This document shows, piece after piece, positions 36,146 through 45,079 of a DNA stretch of 64,000 nt. The translations under genes and the position numbers were made by a program. The notes under the pieces are model-generated. The model was not told the DNA's origin. It saw nothing but the letters and a program-made list of their open reading frames with translations, and made no database searches. The DNA comes from CAIYTF01 sp963664845 (lineage in GTDB: Bacteria; Bacteroidota; Ignavibacteria; Ignavibacteriales; Ignavibacteriaceae): positions 4,588,001-4,652,000 of the forward strand of contig OY761615.1 in NCBI GenBank assembly GCA_963664845.1. The letters run 5' to 3'. How positions within the stretch are numbered: the stretch's first letter is position 1; each line of letters begins with the position of its first letter.

Positions 36146-37512
36146 AACGAACTCAATATCCAAAATATAAGGACACTGGCATTGACTGGATTCCAAGAAT
36201 TCCAGAACATTGGGATGCTAAGAGAATGAAGTTTGTTGCGAATATTCAGTTCAGCGGAGTTGATAAGAAAAGTAGCGAGGATGAACCTGAAGTTCAACTT
36301 TGTAATTATGTGGATGTTTATAAAAATGAAACAATAGATAGATCAATTGACTTTATGAAAGCTACTGCCTCGCAGCGAGAGATTAATAAGTTTAGGTTAG
36401 AGAGTGGAGATATTTTAGCTACTAAAGATTCGGAATCCCCATATGATATTGCCGTTCCTGCTATAGTTTCTGAAAACTTTGCTAATGTGCTTTGTGGGTA
36501 TCATCTCGCACAGATTAAGCCAGATAAAAATATTGTTTATCCTTCGTATTTGTTCAGGGTATTTCAAGAAAAAGGATTTAATAAACAGTTTATAGTAAAC
36601 GCAAACGGCATTACAAGATTTGGTGTTGGGACAGATGTTTTTGGATCCGCAATAGTATCGCTTCCACCATTTGAAGAGCAAGTATTTATTGCCAATTTTC
36701 TTGAACAGAAAACATCGCAAATCGATAATCTAATAGCCCAAAAAGAACGACTCCTTAAATTGCTTGAGGAAAAACGAATTGCACTTATTACCCAAGCCGT
36801 TACAAAGGGATTAAACCCTGATGTTGAAATGAAACCTTCTGGCATAGATTGGCTTGGGGATATTCCTGAGCATTGGAACGTATCTCAATTAAAGAGAGTT
36901 TCAGACATTTCTTATGGCGTTGGAGGAGAAATAGATAAAGGTTTAATCACAGGCACAAATCTTTTATCACTTCCAAATGTTACTTTTGAAGGGAATATTC
37001 TTCTCATTGATGAGTTCTACTGTGAACTAACAGAAAAAGAAAAAGACGAAGTGCTTCTCCAGAAAGGGGATCTTCTTTTCAACTGGAGAAATGGGAGCTC
37101 TGATCATTTAGCCAAGACCGCGATTTTTAATCTTGATGGTGAATATACACATGTCTCATTCTTATTAAGAATTCGCTTAAAAAATGGACATGATTCAAGA
37201 TATTTCCGATACTTAATAAACAGTTTAAGAGCCACTGGATTTTTTTCATCTTCCAAAGCAGGTGTAAATAATACATTTAATTTAAGCGAACTTTCAAATC
37301 TATTTTTTATCGTCCCTAATTACGATGAGCAAAGGTCAATCAGTGATTACCTTGATACTGAATTAGAAAAAACAGAAGATCTTCAAATCATAGTAACAGA
37401 AGCAATCGAGAGTCTAAAAGAATATCGAATCTCACTAATAACATCAGCGGTAACAGGACAAATAGACGTAAGGGATTTTAAGCAGGAGCAGGAGCATGAA
37501 AAAGTACATTGA
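36142..37512 (+). CDS. hsdS: type I restriction-modification specificity subunit
   Basis: A 456-residue protein with two target-recognition domains. Each is introduced by the same phrase (TGIDWIPRIPEHWDAKRMK near residue 12 and SGIDWLGDIPEHWNVSQLK near 232). The central and distal conserved helices are LLEEKRIALITQAVTKG and LKEYRISLITSAVTGQIDVR. It determines the bipartite target sequence, which cannot be predicted here. The start is TTG, overlapping hsdM by four bases, and the end overlaps hsdR by 17 bases. Confidence 0.95.
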   Translation: MKRTQYPKYKDTGIDWIPRIPEHWDAKRMKFVANIQFSGVDKKSSEDEPEVQLCNYVDVYKNETIDRSIDFMKATASQREINKFRLESGDILATKDSESPYDIAVPAIVSENFANVLCGYHLAQIKPDKNIVYPSYLFRVFQEKGFNKQFIVNANGITRFGVGTDVFGSAIVSLPPFEEQVFIANFLEQKTSQIDNLIAQKERLLKLLEEKRIALITQAVTKGLNPDVEMKPSGIDWLGDIPEHWNVSQLKRVSDISYGVGGEIDKGLITGTNLLSLPNVTFEGNILLIDEFYCELTEKEKDEVLLQKGDLLFNWRNGSSDHLAKTAIFNLDGEYTHVSFLLRIRLKNGHDSRYFRYLINSLRATGFFSSSKAGVNNTFNLSELSNLFFIVPNYDEQRSISDYLDTELEKTEDLQIIVTEAIESLKEYRISLITSAVTGQIDVRDFKQEQEHEKVH

Positions 37513-40500
37513 AATACGTTTCGAGGAATCAATAGAATTATCGCTCACGGGAAATGGTGGGTACAGCAAAGGAAACCCGTCAGCGTTCGACTCCAAGATC
37601 GCTTTGTTCGGGGAGGATGTTCTTCAATTCGTTTCTACTTCCCAACCGACAGCTTGGAAGCACATAGTTGATTATAACGGAGATGCAGCAAAAGAATCTC
37701 TCCTTAATGCCTTAACTACAGAGTTAAATAATAAGGGTTCATTGTTTGTTCTGCGGAACGGGTTCAGGTTTTTCGGCAGGACATTCAAACTCGCTTATTT
37801 CAAACCAAACACAACCCTAAACCCCTCGGCAAAGGAAGATTACGACAAAAACCGTGTAAAAGTGTACAGGCAGGTTCATTACAGCGAATCCCACCCAAAC
37901 CTTTCCCTGGATATGGTTTTAGCCATAAACGGCGTTCCAGTGGCCACATTGGAGCTAAAAAACGCATTATCTGGGCAAACTGTCGAAAATGCCAAATGGC
38001 AGTATAAAAGAGACAGAGATCCAAGGGAGCTAATATTTCAGTTCAAAAAAAGAACATTGGTGCATTTTGCGGTAGACACAGAAGAAGTCTATATGGCTAC
38101 AAAACTGGCTGGAGATGATACATTCTTCCTGCCTTTTAACAAGGGATTTAATCTTGGCGCTGGAAACCCACCGCAGGAGGATAATTACAGGACAGCATAC
38201 CTATGGGAAGATATTCTTACCAAGGACAGCCTGATGGATATAGTCGGAAGATACCTGCATTTAGAAGTATCGGAAACCAAAGTCTACACGGACAAGGGCA
38301 TTGTAAAAAAACAAAAAGAAACCATGATATTTCCGCGATTCCACCAATTGGATGTGGTACGGAAACTAATCGATAATGCCAGGGTAAAAAGCTCGGGACA
38401 TAATTATCTTGTACAACATTCAGCAGGGAGCGGCAAGAGCAATTCAATAGCATGGCTGGCATACAGGCTGGCATCTTTACACGATGAAACAGATGAGAAG
38501 ATTTTCCATTCCGTGATCGTAATTACGGATAGAAGAGTCCTTGACAAACAGCTTCAGGATACGATTTACCAATTCGATCATACGGACGGTGTGGTGCAGA
38601 AAATTGATGAGAACACTAAACAGCTTGTAGAGGCACTGGCGACAGGCGTTCCAATTATTGTAACTACCTTACAAAAATTCCCCTTTGTATTGGAGTCAGT
38701 CGAAAAAATTAACGATGAACGAAAAGAGAAGAAACAGGCTCAGGAAATAGCCTTAGACACAAAGGATAAAAGGTTTGCGGTAATTGTTGACGAGGCACAT
38801 TCCTCCCAGTCTGGTGAGGCGGCTGCCGAATTGAAAAAGATCCTCAACAAAGACGGCATAGAGAAGATTGTTTTGGAACAGATGTTATCTGCTGAAAACG
38901 ATACGGAACTATCTGCAGAGGCCCGCGAACAGTTAATCAGGGATATGGCTAAGCGCGGCAGGCAGGAAAATATTAGTTTCTTTGCTTTTACCGCCACCCC
39001 GAAGTTTAAGACCAAAGCGGTATTTAACGAACCTGGACAGAGTGGGGAAGCCCCTTTCCATTTGTATAGTATGCGGCAAGCCATTGAGGAAGGTTTTATC
39101 CTCGATGTATTGGAAAACTATACAACTTATAAGCGTTATTTTAAGCTAATAAAATCCGTTGAAGACGATCCAAACGTTCCCCGCAGAAAGGCTTCTATTG
39201 CCCTGGCGAGATTTGTAAATCTCCATCCGCATAATCTTAGGCAAAAGGTTGAGATTATGATTGAGCATTTCAGAGAATTTACCAGGCATAAGATTGGCGG
39301 AAGAGCCAAAGCAATGGTAGTCACAAGCTCACGGCTCCATGCAGTCCGCTATAAACTGGAAATAGATAAGTACATACAGGAGAAAGAATACAAAAACATT
39401 AAATCTTTGGTCGCGTTTTCAGGGACGGTGATTGATGATACCAATCCAGCTATTACTTATCGCGAAACCAGTATGAATAATGGTATAAGAGAGAATGAAC
39501 TCCCAGACAAATTTGAATCCTATGAATATCAGGTGCTGATCGTGGCGGAAAAGTACCAGACGGGATTTGACCAGCCGTTATTGCACACGATGTATGTTGA
39601 CAAGAGGCTTGCAGGAATACAGGCGGTTCAGACACTTTCCAGACTGAACAGAACTGCTGCGGGAAAAGTTGACACATTTGTGCTGGATTTTGTGAATGAA
39701 CGGGACGAGATTTTTGAGGCGTTTAAGCCGTATTACGAAAAGACAAACTTCGATACGGCTACGGATCCGCAGCTGCTTTATCAGCTTGAACATTCCTTAT
39801 TGGAATGGCGGCTGTTTAATAAGGAGGAGGTTAAGAACTTTTGCGAAATATGGTTCAACACAAAACCAGACTTTAGGACAACAGAGCACAAGAAACTGAA
39901 TGCTTTGATTGATCCAGCGGTAGAAAAATTCAAATCCCTGACCGAAGAAGAAGCCGTTACCTGTAAAAAGCAGATGTTTGAGTTTAGGAATCTTTATGGG
40001 TTCTTGTCGCAGGTCATTCCTTACCCCGACTCAGATTCAGAAATGATGTATGTGTATATCCGTAATCTTTTACGCAAGCTGCCAAGGCGAGAGGTCTGGA
40101 ATCTGGATATTGGAGAGGAGGTTGCCCTAAAGTATTACAGGCTGCAAAAGATAAGTGAAGGGAAAATAAACCTGAAAATTGGCGAGCCAGACGTTATTTA
40201 TGGGCCAAAGGAAGTCGGTACAGGAGCGGTAGACGAGAATGTACCGCTTTCAACATTGATTGATCGGTTGAATGAAGCATTTGGAACACAATTTACGGCT
40301 GCAGATCAGTTGTTTTTTGACCAGATTCGTGAAACGGCGGTTAATAATGATGAACTTAAGGAGGCCGCCAAGGTAAACTCGCTGAATAACTTCAGGCTTG
40401 TATTTGACAAGATGATCGAACGTTTATTTGTGGAACGGATGGAAGGCAACGAGGAAATATTTGTGCGATTAATGAATGATAATGAATTTAGGAACGTAGC

Positions 40501-40552
40501 CGCAAAATATCTGGTCAGAGATGTTTATTCGGCGATTTTGGAAAATGAATAA
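37496..40552 (+). CDS. hsdR: type I restriction endonuclease motor/nuclease subunit
   Basis: A 1018-residue protein. The N-terminal PD-(D/E)XK nuclease has Asp139 (LSLDMVLAINGVP) and E-x-K at 153-155 (LELKN). The SF2 translocase shows Walker A SAGSGKS at 309-315, DEAH at 432-435, FTATPKF near 500, and motif VI-type QTLSRLNR near 705. It cleaves unmodified DNA at a distance after translocation. Together with hsdM and hsdS it makes a complete and apparently intact type I system. It is followed after 33 bases by a small zinc-ribbon gene interrupted by an insertion sequence. Confidence 0.95.
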   Translation: MKKYIEIRFEESIELSLTGNGGYSKGNPSAFDSKIALFGEDVLQFVSTSQPTAWKHIVDYNGDAAKESLLNALTTELNNKGSLFVLRNGFRFFGRTFKLAYFKPNTTLNPSAKEDYDKNRVKVYRQVHYSESHPNLSLDMVLAINGVPVATLELKNALSGQTVENAKWQYKRDRDPRELIFQFKKRTLVHFAVDTEEVYMATKLAGDDTFFLPFNKGFNLGAGNPPQEDNYRTAYLWEDILTKDSLMDIVGRYLHLEVSETKVYTDKGIVKKQKETMIFPRFHQLDVVRKLIDNARVKSSGHNYLVQHSAGSGKSNSIAWLAYRLASLHDETDEKIFHSVIVITDRRVLDKQLQDTIYQFDHTDGVVQKIDENTKQLVEALATGVPIIVTTLQKFPFVLESVEKINDERKEKKQAQEIALDTKDKRFAVIVDEAHSSQSGEAAAELKKILNKDGIEKIVLEQMLSAENDTELSAEAREQLIRDMAKRGRQENISFFAFTATPKFKTKAVFNEPGQSGEAPFHLYSMRQAIEEGFILDVLENYTTYKRYFKLIKSVEDDPNVPRRKASIALARFVNLHPHNLRQKVEIMIEHFREFTRHKIGGRAKAMVVTSSRLHAVRYKLEIDKYIQEKEYKNIKSLVAFSGTVIDDTNPAITYRETSMNNGIRENELPDKFESYEYQVLIVAEKYQTGFDQPLLHTMYVDKRLAGIQAVQTLSRLNRTAAGKVDTFVLDFVNERDEIFEAFKPYYEKTNFDTATDPQLLYQLEHSLLEWRLFNKEEVKNFCEIWFNTKPDFRTTEHKKLNALIDPAVEKFKSLTEEEAVTCKKQMFEFRNLYGFLSQVIPYPDSDSEMMYVYIRNLLRKLPRREVWNLDIGEEVALKYYRLQKISEGKINLKIGEPDVIYGPKEVGTGAVDENVPLSTLIDRLNEAFGTQFTAADQLFFDQIRETAVNNDELKEAAKVNSLNNFRLVFDKMIERLFVERMEGNEEIFVRLMNDNEFRNVAAKYLVRDVYSAILENE

Positions 40553-40612
40553 CAGATATTAAAGATAAAAATAGGGAAATGCAATATGGTAAGTGAAAAA
40601 AGTGTTCCTCGT

Positions 40613-40620
40613 ATAACCTG
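40613..40620. repeat. left target-site duplication of the IS256-family element
   Basis: ATAACCTG here and again at 42072-42079 flank the element. Eight bases is the usual duplication length in this family. Confidence 0.8.
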
Positions 40621-40659
40621 GAGTCTGTAAATACGATTGTGTAAATGGCAAGTAAAGCT

Positions 40660-41892
40660 TTACAAATAGCCTGCTATTTGTTCAGCAAACATAATAGAAA
40701 AATGTCCAATAACAATAGACCAGTTTCTCACTGGCAAGTTCCATTTTTTAGCAATATCCCGATAAGCCAAGTACAACATTTTTTTCAATGAATCATCATT
40801 GGGGAAAAGCGTTTTCGCCTTGGTAACTTTTCTGAACTGTCGATGCAATGCTTCGACTGCATTCGTGGTATAAATCATGGTTCTGATTTCCTGGGGATAC
40901 TTGAAGAAAACTGCAAGGTTGTCCCAGTTTGACCGCCATGATTTTAAGGCCAGTATATATTTTTTACCCCAAGCATCTTCAACGCTCTGCAGGTTCTGCA
41001 AAGCAAGTTCTTCCGTGGCAGCCGAATACACCGTTTTCAGATCACGTGCAAATGCCTTCTGGTCTTTAGAGCCCACGTACTTCATGGAATTTCTGATCTG
41101 GTGAACGATGCAAAGCTGTATCTCGGTATTCGGGAATACGGTGTTTATCGTATTGGGTAAGCCTTTTAATCCGTCAACACAGGCTATACAGATTTCCTTA
41201 ATACCACGGTTCTTCAACTCGGTCATTACCAGGAGCCAGAATGCCGCTCCTTCGGCCTCGCCGACCCATAACCCAAGCAAGTCTTTTCTTCCCTCAATAT
41301 TCAGGCCCAGACACGTATAAGCCGCTTTAGAAGCCACTCTTTTGGTAGTTTCATCTCGTACCTTGTAGTGAATAGCATCAAAAAAGACAACAGGATAAAC
41401 AGCCTCCAGCGGACGGTTCTGCCATTCATTCGCCAGCCCATAAATTTTATCGGTAATATGAGAAACCAGAGTCGGACTTATATCGGCACCATAGATGTCT
41501 TCAATCTGGGCCTGAATATCCCGGGTAGTCATGCCTCTGGCATACATGGAAATGATTTGGTCTTCGATTTTTCCTAATCTGCTCTCATGTTTTTTAACAA
41601 CAATAGGATCAAATTCACCATTACGGTCCCGGGGAATTTCAAGATCAATGGGCCCGTTATCGGCAGTAACGGTCTTCGGGAATTTTCCATTCCGGCTGTT
41701 ACCGGATTTATTGCCGGCTGGTGAGTGTTTTTCGTAGCCGAGATGTTCCGTCATTTCAGCTTCCAGCATGGACTCGATAGAGGCCTTCATGAGCTTTTTT
41801 ATAGCGCCGTCTTTGCCCATAAGGTCGTTGTAGGTTTTTGCTTTTCCGAGGTCTTTTTTGAACTGCTCGAACAGTTCGTCGAGGTTTTCCAT
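40660..41892 (-). CDS. IS256-family (mutator-type) transposase
   Basis: About 410 residues from the ATG at 41892, which has GGAG upstream; the frame is open to 41991. It shows the IS256/MULE plan: an N-terminal helical DNA-binding part with MTEHLGYEKH, YARGMTTRDIQAQIEDIYG, the first catalytic Asp in VVFFDAIHYKVRD, the second in CVDGLKG, the C/H motif CIVHQIRNSMKYV, and the catalytic Glu in TTNAVEALHRQFRK. It is intact and probably active. It is transcribed against the host hsd operon. Confidence 0.93.
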   Translation of the reverse strand: MENLDELFEQFKKDLGKAKTYNDLMGKDGAIKKLMKASIESMLEAEMTEHLGYEKHSPAGNKSGNSRNGKFPKTVTADNGPIDLEIPRDRNGEFDPIVVKKHESRLGKIEDQIISMYARGMTTRDIQAQIEDIYGADISPTLVSHITDKIYGLANEWQNRPLEAVYPVVFFDAIHYKVRDETTKRVASKAAYTCLGLNIEGRKDLLGLWVGEAEGAAFWLLVMTELKNRGIKEICIACVDGLKGLPNTINTVFPNTEIQLCIVHQIRNSMKYVGSKDQKAFARDLKTVYSAATEELALQNLQSVEDAWGKKYILALKSWRSNWDNLAVFFKYPQEIRTMIYTTNAVEALHRQFRKVTKAKTLFPNDDSLKKMLYLAYRDIAKKWNLPVRNWSIVIGHFSIMFAEQIAGYL

Positions 41893-41965
41893 AGGGTGAT
41901 ACTCCAGAATTATTAAATGGTAAAATGAATTAAAATGGCCCAAAATCCAAGGCCGAATTTTTTCG

Positions 41966-42041
41966 AGTCCGCGGGTACTGCTGCACTTCACTCGCCTTCG
42001 CTACGCTCCGGCATCGTTCCGTTCCGCAGTACCCGCGGACT
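41966..42041. repeat. 16-bp perfect inverted repeat inside the IS256-family element
   Basis: AGTCCGCGGGTACTGC (41966-41981) and its exact reverse complement (42026-42041) flank 44 bases between the transposase start and the right terminal repeat. It can form a strong hairpin in RNA on either strand. It may shield the transposase from outside transcription. Confidence 0.8.
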
Positions 42042-42235
42042 AACCATTTACACAATCTATGTTACACTCCCATAACCTGTGATAATTGTGGACTAACAAT
42101 TGAAGGTGAAGGTTGCTTGAGTGCAAATTATTGTCCTAAATGTGCGCATCCCACATCTGCTTGGAAAGAGTGTATGAATAACTATTTTTATAGGGCTCAC
42201 TTTTCCCCGCATTTGGATAAGCCATAAAATTATTT

Positions 42236-42652
42236 ATGAAATCTGAATTTACTTCTGCAGCTAGAATTGCTCTTATTATTGTGGAGGAAAGGATGAAAAA
42301 AATGACTAAAATTGATAAACATGGCAAGGATTTGTTCGCATTTGCATTTTCGTATAAGTCTGATAATGGGACACTTACAAATAAACCCTTAATACAAATT
42401 AATCAGTTAATCACTGAGCAGGATATCAATGAACATGATGGTGTGAAGTTGTTTTGTATGGGTTTAATGGGAGGGTTCAGAAATATACTTGCACATAATA
42501 GTGCAGAAGTTCCCCCCAAAACTTGTTTGTCAATAATATCCACTTGCGATCTTGTTCTTGATATAATGGAATCTGGCTCGATACTTAATAAACGTGTTTG
42601 TATTTGGAAAAAAGTAGAGAGTCCATCAAAAATCATAAAGCGTGAAAAATGA
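42236..42652 (+). CDS. TIGR02391 / Ymh-family protein in the restriction-modification operon
   Basis: A 138-residue protein. The central and C-terminal part (KDLFAFAFS, LIQINQL, DGVKLFCMGLMGGFRNILAHN with the RNxxAH-like segment, then a closing helix CDLVLDIMES) matches the TIGR02391/Hypoth_ymh pattern, whose members cluster with restriction-modification and defence genes. Biochemical function is unknown; the RN..xH motif recalls HEPN-type folds, which is inference. It starts 8 bases after the zinc-ribbon frame ends. The IS256-family insertion upstream may cut it off from the hsd promoter. Confidence 0.72.
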   Translation: MKSEFTSAARIALIIVEERMKKMTKIDKHGKDLFAFAFSYKSDNGTLTNKPLIQINQLITEQDINEHDGVKLFCMGLMGGFRNILAHNSAEVPPKTCLSIISTCDLVLDIMESGSILNKRVCIWKKVESPSKIIKREK

Positions 42653-42972
42653 GATAATTCTTTATCTTTAAGAATTAGCTATTTATACAAATACGTGATA
42701 CGATAATAATAGTCTTGCTAAACCTTGTATTTTGAAAATAACAGTCGTCAACATTTTCAGAAATAGTTCAAAATAATTAATTTCTTGAAATAAGTAATCT
42801 TAATGTTTTCTCATTTTTGGTATAATATGGTGCTAATATTCATTTAGAATATTTTTAATAGCTGTTGTTAGTCAGACTTTTCTCTGAATAATAAAATGAT
42901 TAGTTGTTTAATATTTTATGCGTTACTTGACAAGTTATATTTTTCGTAAAAAGCTTTATTAACCTATGACAG
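42653..42972. other. A+T-rich intergenic region
   Basis: About 320 bases with many A/T runs and no credible frame, hairpin or repeat. It probably marks the right edge of the defence region. Confidence 0.45.
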
Positions 42973-43186
42973 ATGAACTACAAAAAACTCAGCAGCAATT
43001 TATTGTCGAGTATCTAATTATGAACAAGCCCAAGGGAATACGAGTTATCTCGATGGGCAAGAGGAATTTCTTTGGGAATATTGTAAAAACAAAGGGTGGG
43101 AAGTCCATAAAGATTATTGGGATACAAAGTCTGGTAAAAGTTTAGATCGCGAAAAAATCCAGGAATTAAAATCGAAAAATAGGTAA
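42973..43186 (+). pseudogene. truncated, frameshifted serine recombinase (resolvase/invertase family) relic
   Basis: Starting at the ATG 42973 (MNYKK) and shifting frame in the A6 run at about 42981-42986, the sequence reads NSAAIYCRVSNYEQ, then AQGNTSYLDGQEEFLWEYC and KNKGWEV, SGKSLDREKIQEL, then TAA at 43184-43186. The YxRVS..EQ motif with the catalytic serine and the SLDxQ-like phrase are diagnostic of the N-terminal domain of large serine recombinases. Only about 70 residues remain; the rest of the catalytic and DNA-binding domains are gone. It suggests a former mobile element at the edge of the restriction-modification locus. Confidence 0.72.
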
Positions 43187-43360
43187 AGTATTATAAAATA
43201 GAAGGTGATAAACAATCAAAAAAAGTACATCACAAGGAGTGTTGAATACCGTTCCGAGTGAGATATATCGGATGGAATGGTTTGCAGGACAAAGGAGAAG
43301 CAGGATATATAACTTCCGATTATGCCGCTAAGAGAAGGGAAGAATCATCAGGCTCATATA

Positions 43361-44731
43361 CTATTTGATAATGGACTCATAAACCAGCTCCCTGAATTCA
43401 CTGAAAACGGGATAATAATAATTGGGAACAAACTGCGTCATCAATATTAAAATCAACTCTTCTTTGGGATCAATAAAAAAATATGTGTTTGCAGTGCCGG
43501 ACCACCAGAAGGAACCCTGTGAGGCAATGGTATTTGCTTTTGTCCGATCTTCCAAAATGGAAAACCCCAATCCGTAACCCATCCCCTGCATTATCTTTCC
43601 CAAAAAATCATCATCAGGCATTTTTTCGTTCAGAAGCTGATTGGAAGTCATTAACTCCACGGTTTTTGAGCTTAAAATACGCACACCATTATAAGTCCCT
43701 TTGTTCAGCAACATTTGAGAGAAGATCATGTAATCTGTCGCAGTTGAAAGAAGGCCGCCGTTGCCGGCAATATATCTTGAAGGAGGGGATACATTATTAA
43801 TCTCGGGATCTTGTATTGCTTCAATACCTGTTTTAGACGGACAATATACTGACGGAACCCTGTCATGTTTATCAGCAGGAACCGAATAACCAATGTCATT
43901 CATATTCAACGGGGTAAATATTCTTTCTTTAAAGAATACGTCCAGGGGTTTACCTGACAGCACTTCCACCAGATATCCCAATACATCAGTTGAATGGCCG
44001 TAGCTCCACCTCGTTCCCGGCTGATATTTAAGGGGAATTTTGGCTAACTTTTGCATTTTCTCTTTTAATGAACTGTGTACCATGTCGGCAGCTTTGTACA
44101 AAGAATCAACGACAGAACGTTCCGAGCCGCTTCCCAATCCGGAGGTATGAATTAAAAGGTTGCGTATGGTCATTTGCTTCTTGGGGTCTTCAACGTGTAT
44201 CCCGTCTTTATTCTTGCAAGTAAAAACCTTGAGATTTTCAAATTCGGGTATATATTTGGCAACAGGATCGTCCAACTGAAAACGACCTTCTTCATATAAC
44301 ATCATTACCGCTACACTGGTAATGGGTTTTGTCATTGACGCAATTCTGAAAATGGCATCCAATTGCATTGGCCTGTCAACTCCCATCATTCCAAATTTTT
44401 CGAAATTGACCAGTTTGCCATGACGGGCAACCATAGTTATGATCCCGGGAAGCTTCTTATCATCAATATAGCTTTGCATAACAGTGTTTATCTTTTTGAA
44501 GCCATCAGACGACATATCCATATTTTCGGGTTTAGTAATGGGTAATGTTGTAATCGGTTGAGGAAAGCCACAAGGGGAGAACAGGAGTAAGGTTAATAAG
44601 GCAGCGTTATGCAATAGCCTTTTCGTTGAAGTGGCAGTACGTATTATCCGAAAGTTTAATTTTTGGGAAAGCATGTTGGTAATGCTAGTGACCGATGCTT
44701 TCATCTTTGTGTAAAATTTTGTCCTATCCAT
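43361..44731 (-). CDS. serine hydrolase of the class C beta-lactamase / esterase type
   Basis: A 456-residue protein with a hydrophobic leader at about residues 38-57 (LLHNAALLTLLLFSP), so it is likely exported. Ser132-Met-Thr-Lys135 in RIASMTKPITSVAV is the S-x-x-K active site. The second motif is Tyr244 in WSYGHSTDVLG (YxN replaced by Y-G-H), and the third is changed to WSG in FWWSGTANTYFFIDP. Such changes are typical of esterases and D-aminopeptidase-like members rather than true beta-lactamases. Substrate is unknown. It is a single gene without an operon. Confidence 0.85.
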   Translation of the reverse strand: MDRTKFYTKMKASVTSITNMLSQKLNFRIIRTATSTKRLLHNAALLTLLLFSPCGFPQPITTLPITKPENMDMSSDGFKKINTVMQSYIDDKKLPGIITMVARHGKLVNFEKFGMMGVDRPMQLDAIFRIASMTKPITSVAVMMLYEEGRFQLDDPVAKYIPEFENLKVFTCKNKDGIHVEDPKKQMTIRNLLIHTSGLGSGSERSVVDSLYKAADMVHSSLKEKMQKLAKIPLKYQPGTRWSYGHSTDVLGYLVEVLSGKPLDVFFKERIFTPLNMNDIGYSVPADKHDRVPSVYCPSKTGIEAIQDPEINNVSPPSRYIAGNGGLLSTATDYMIFSQMLLNKGTYNGVRILSSKTVELMTSNQLLNEKMPDDDFLGKIMQGMGYGLGFSILEDRTKANTIASQGSFWWSGTANTYFFIDPKEELILILMTQFVPNYYYPVFSEFRELVYESIIK

Positions 44732-44855
44732 GATTTTCTTATTACAAGTTAAAACAAAAAAGAACTCCAGTAATATCGGAAATATTTAATCCGGGAGCAA
44801 GATTTCAAATAGCAGTTTTATCATGATAGAAAGGGCTTTATTGAGCGTTGCTGTG

Positions 44856-44925
44856 TTAAAATGAAAAAAGGCTATCCTTTTGAGACAGCCTTTTTTTTGC
44901 TCCGCGAGCAAGACTCGAACTTGCA
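44856..44925. repeat. 70-bp direct repeat (copy 1): terminator plus tRNA-Asn 3' part
   Basis: Seventy bases are identical to 46321-46390. They contain the terminator hairpin AAAAAGGCT...AGCCTTTTT and the 3' end of the tRNA-Asn gene. The two copies flank the IS3-family element and show that the tRNA region had been duplicated. Confidence 0.9.
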
Positions 44926-44975
44926 TCCCGAACGCATTCGGGATAACATCCGACTACTCCACCATTGAGCTATCT
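44900..44975 (-). pseudogene. decayed tRNA-Asn copy, 5' acceptor strand lost
   Basis: On the minus strand the D arm (TAGCTCAATGGTGGAG), a GTT-containing anticodon loop with one extra base, the T arm and the 3' acceptor strand are recognisable. However, the 5' acceptor strand does not pair with the 3' strand, and an extra palindrome, TCCCGAATGCGTTCGGGA, replaces part of the anticodon/variable region. The IS3-family element begins exactly at its 5' end. It is not expected to give a functional tRNA. Confidence 0.7.
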
Positions 44976-45034
44976 TGTATCGTCCTAAAAAAAGTAGACA
45001 CTTTTTATTAGGTTAAAATAAGTAATAAATTACT

Positions 45035-45079
45035 AACAGATAACCCCTGAAGGGCGTAGCCCGAAAGGGGTTATCTGTT
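45035..45079 (-). terminator. long hairpin after the IS3 transposase
   Basis: AACAGATAACCCC (45035-45047) pairs perfectly with GGGGTTATCTGTT (45067-45079), with an inner GGGC/GCCC hairpin in the loop. It ends at the transposase stop codon. The central part resembles the REP-like hairpins elsewhere in the window. Confidence 0.75.

Larger units (their letters stand above)
40621..42071 (-). mobile_element. IS256-family insertion sequence
   Basis: An element of about 1450 bases with one transposase gene. The terminal inverted repeats are imperfect: GAGTCTGTAAATACGATTGT then GTAAATGG on the left, against GAGTGTAACATAGATTGT then GTAAATGG read inward from the right. It is flanked by 8-base direct repeats. 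Inside the right end lies a 16-bp perfect inverted repeat upstream of the transposase. It appears complete and interrupts a small zinc-ribbon gene. Confidence 0.88.
40586..42227 (+). pseudogene. small zinc-ribbon protein gene disrupted by an IS256-family insertion
   Basis: Bases 40586-40620 encode MVSEKSVPRIT and two bases of the next codon. The frame resumes at 42080, after the element and the second copy of its 8-base target duplication. Joined, the halves give a protein of about 60 residues with Cys pairs CDNC and YCPKC (a zinc ribbon), ending in TAA at 42225-42227. An AGGGAAAT ribosome-binding tract precedes the ATG. It lies 33 bases after hsdR and 8 bases before the TIGR02391-type gene, so it was probably the fourth gene of the operon. 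The exact restoration of frame argues that the insertion is recent. Confidence 0.75.

Noticed and set aside
43361..44731. True class C beta-lactamase (antibiotic resistance)
   Set aside because: The S-x-x-K is present but the Y-x-N and K-T-G motifs are replaced by Y-G-H and W-S-G, which points to an esterase or peptidase-like serine hydrolase.
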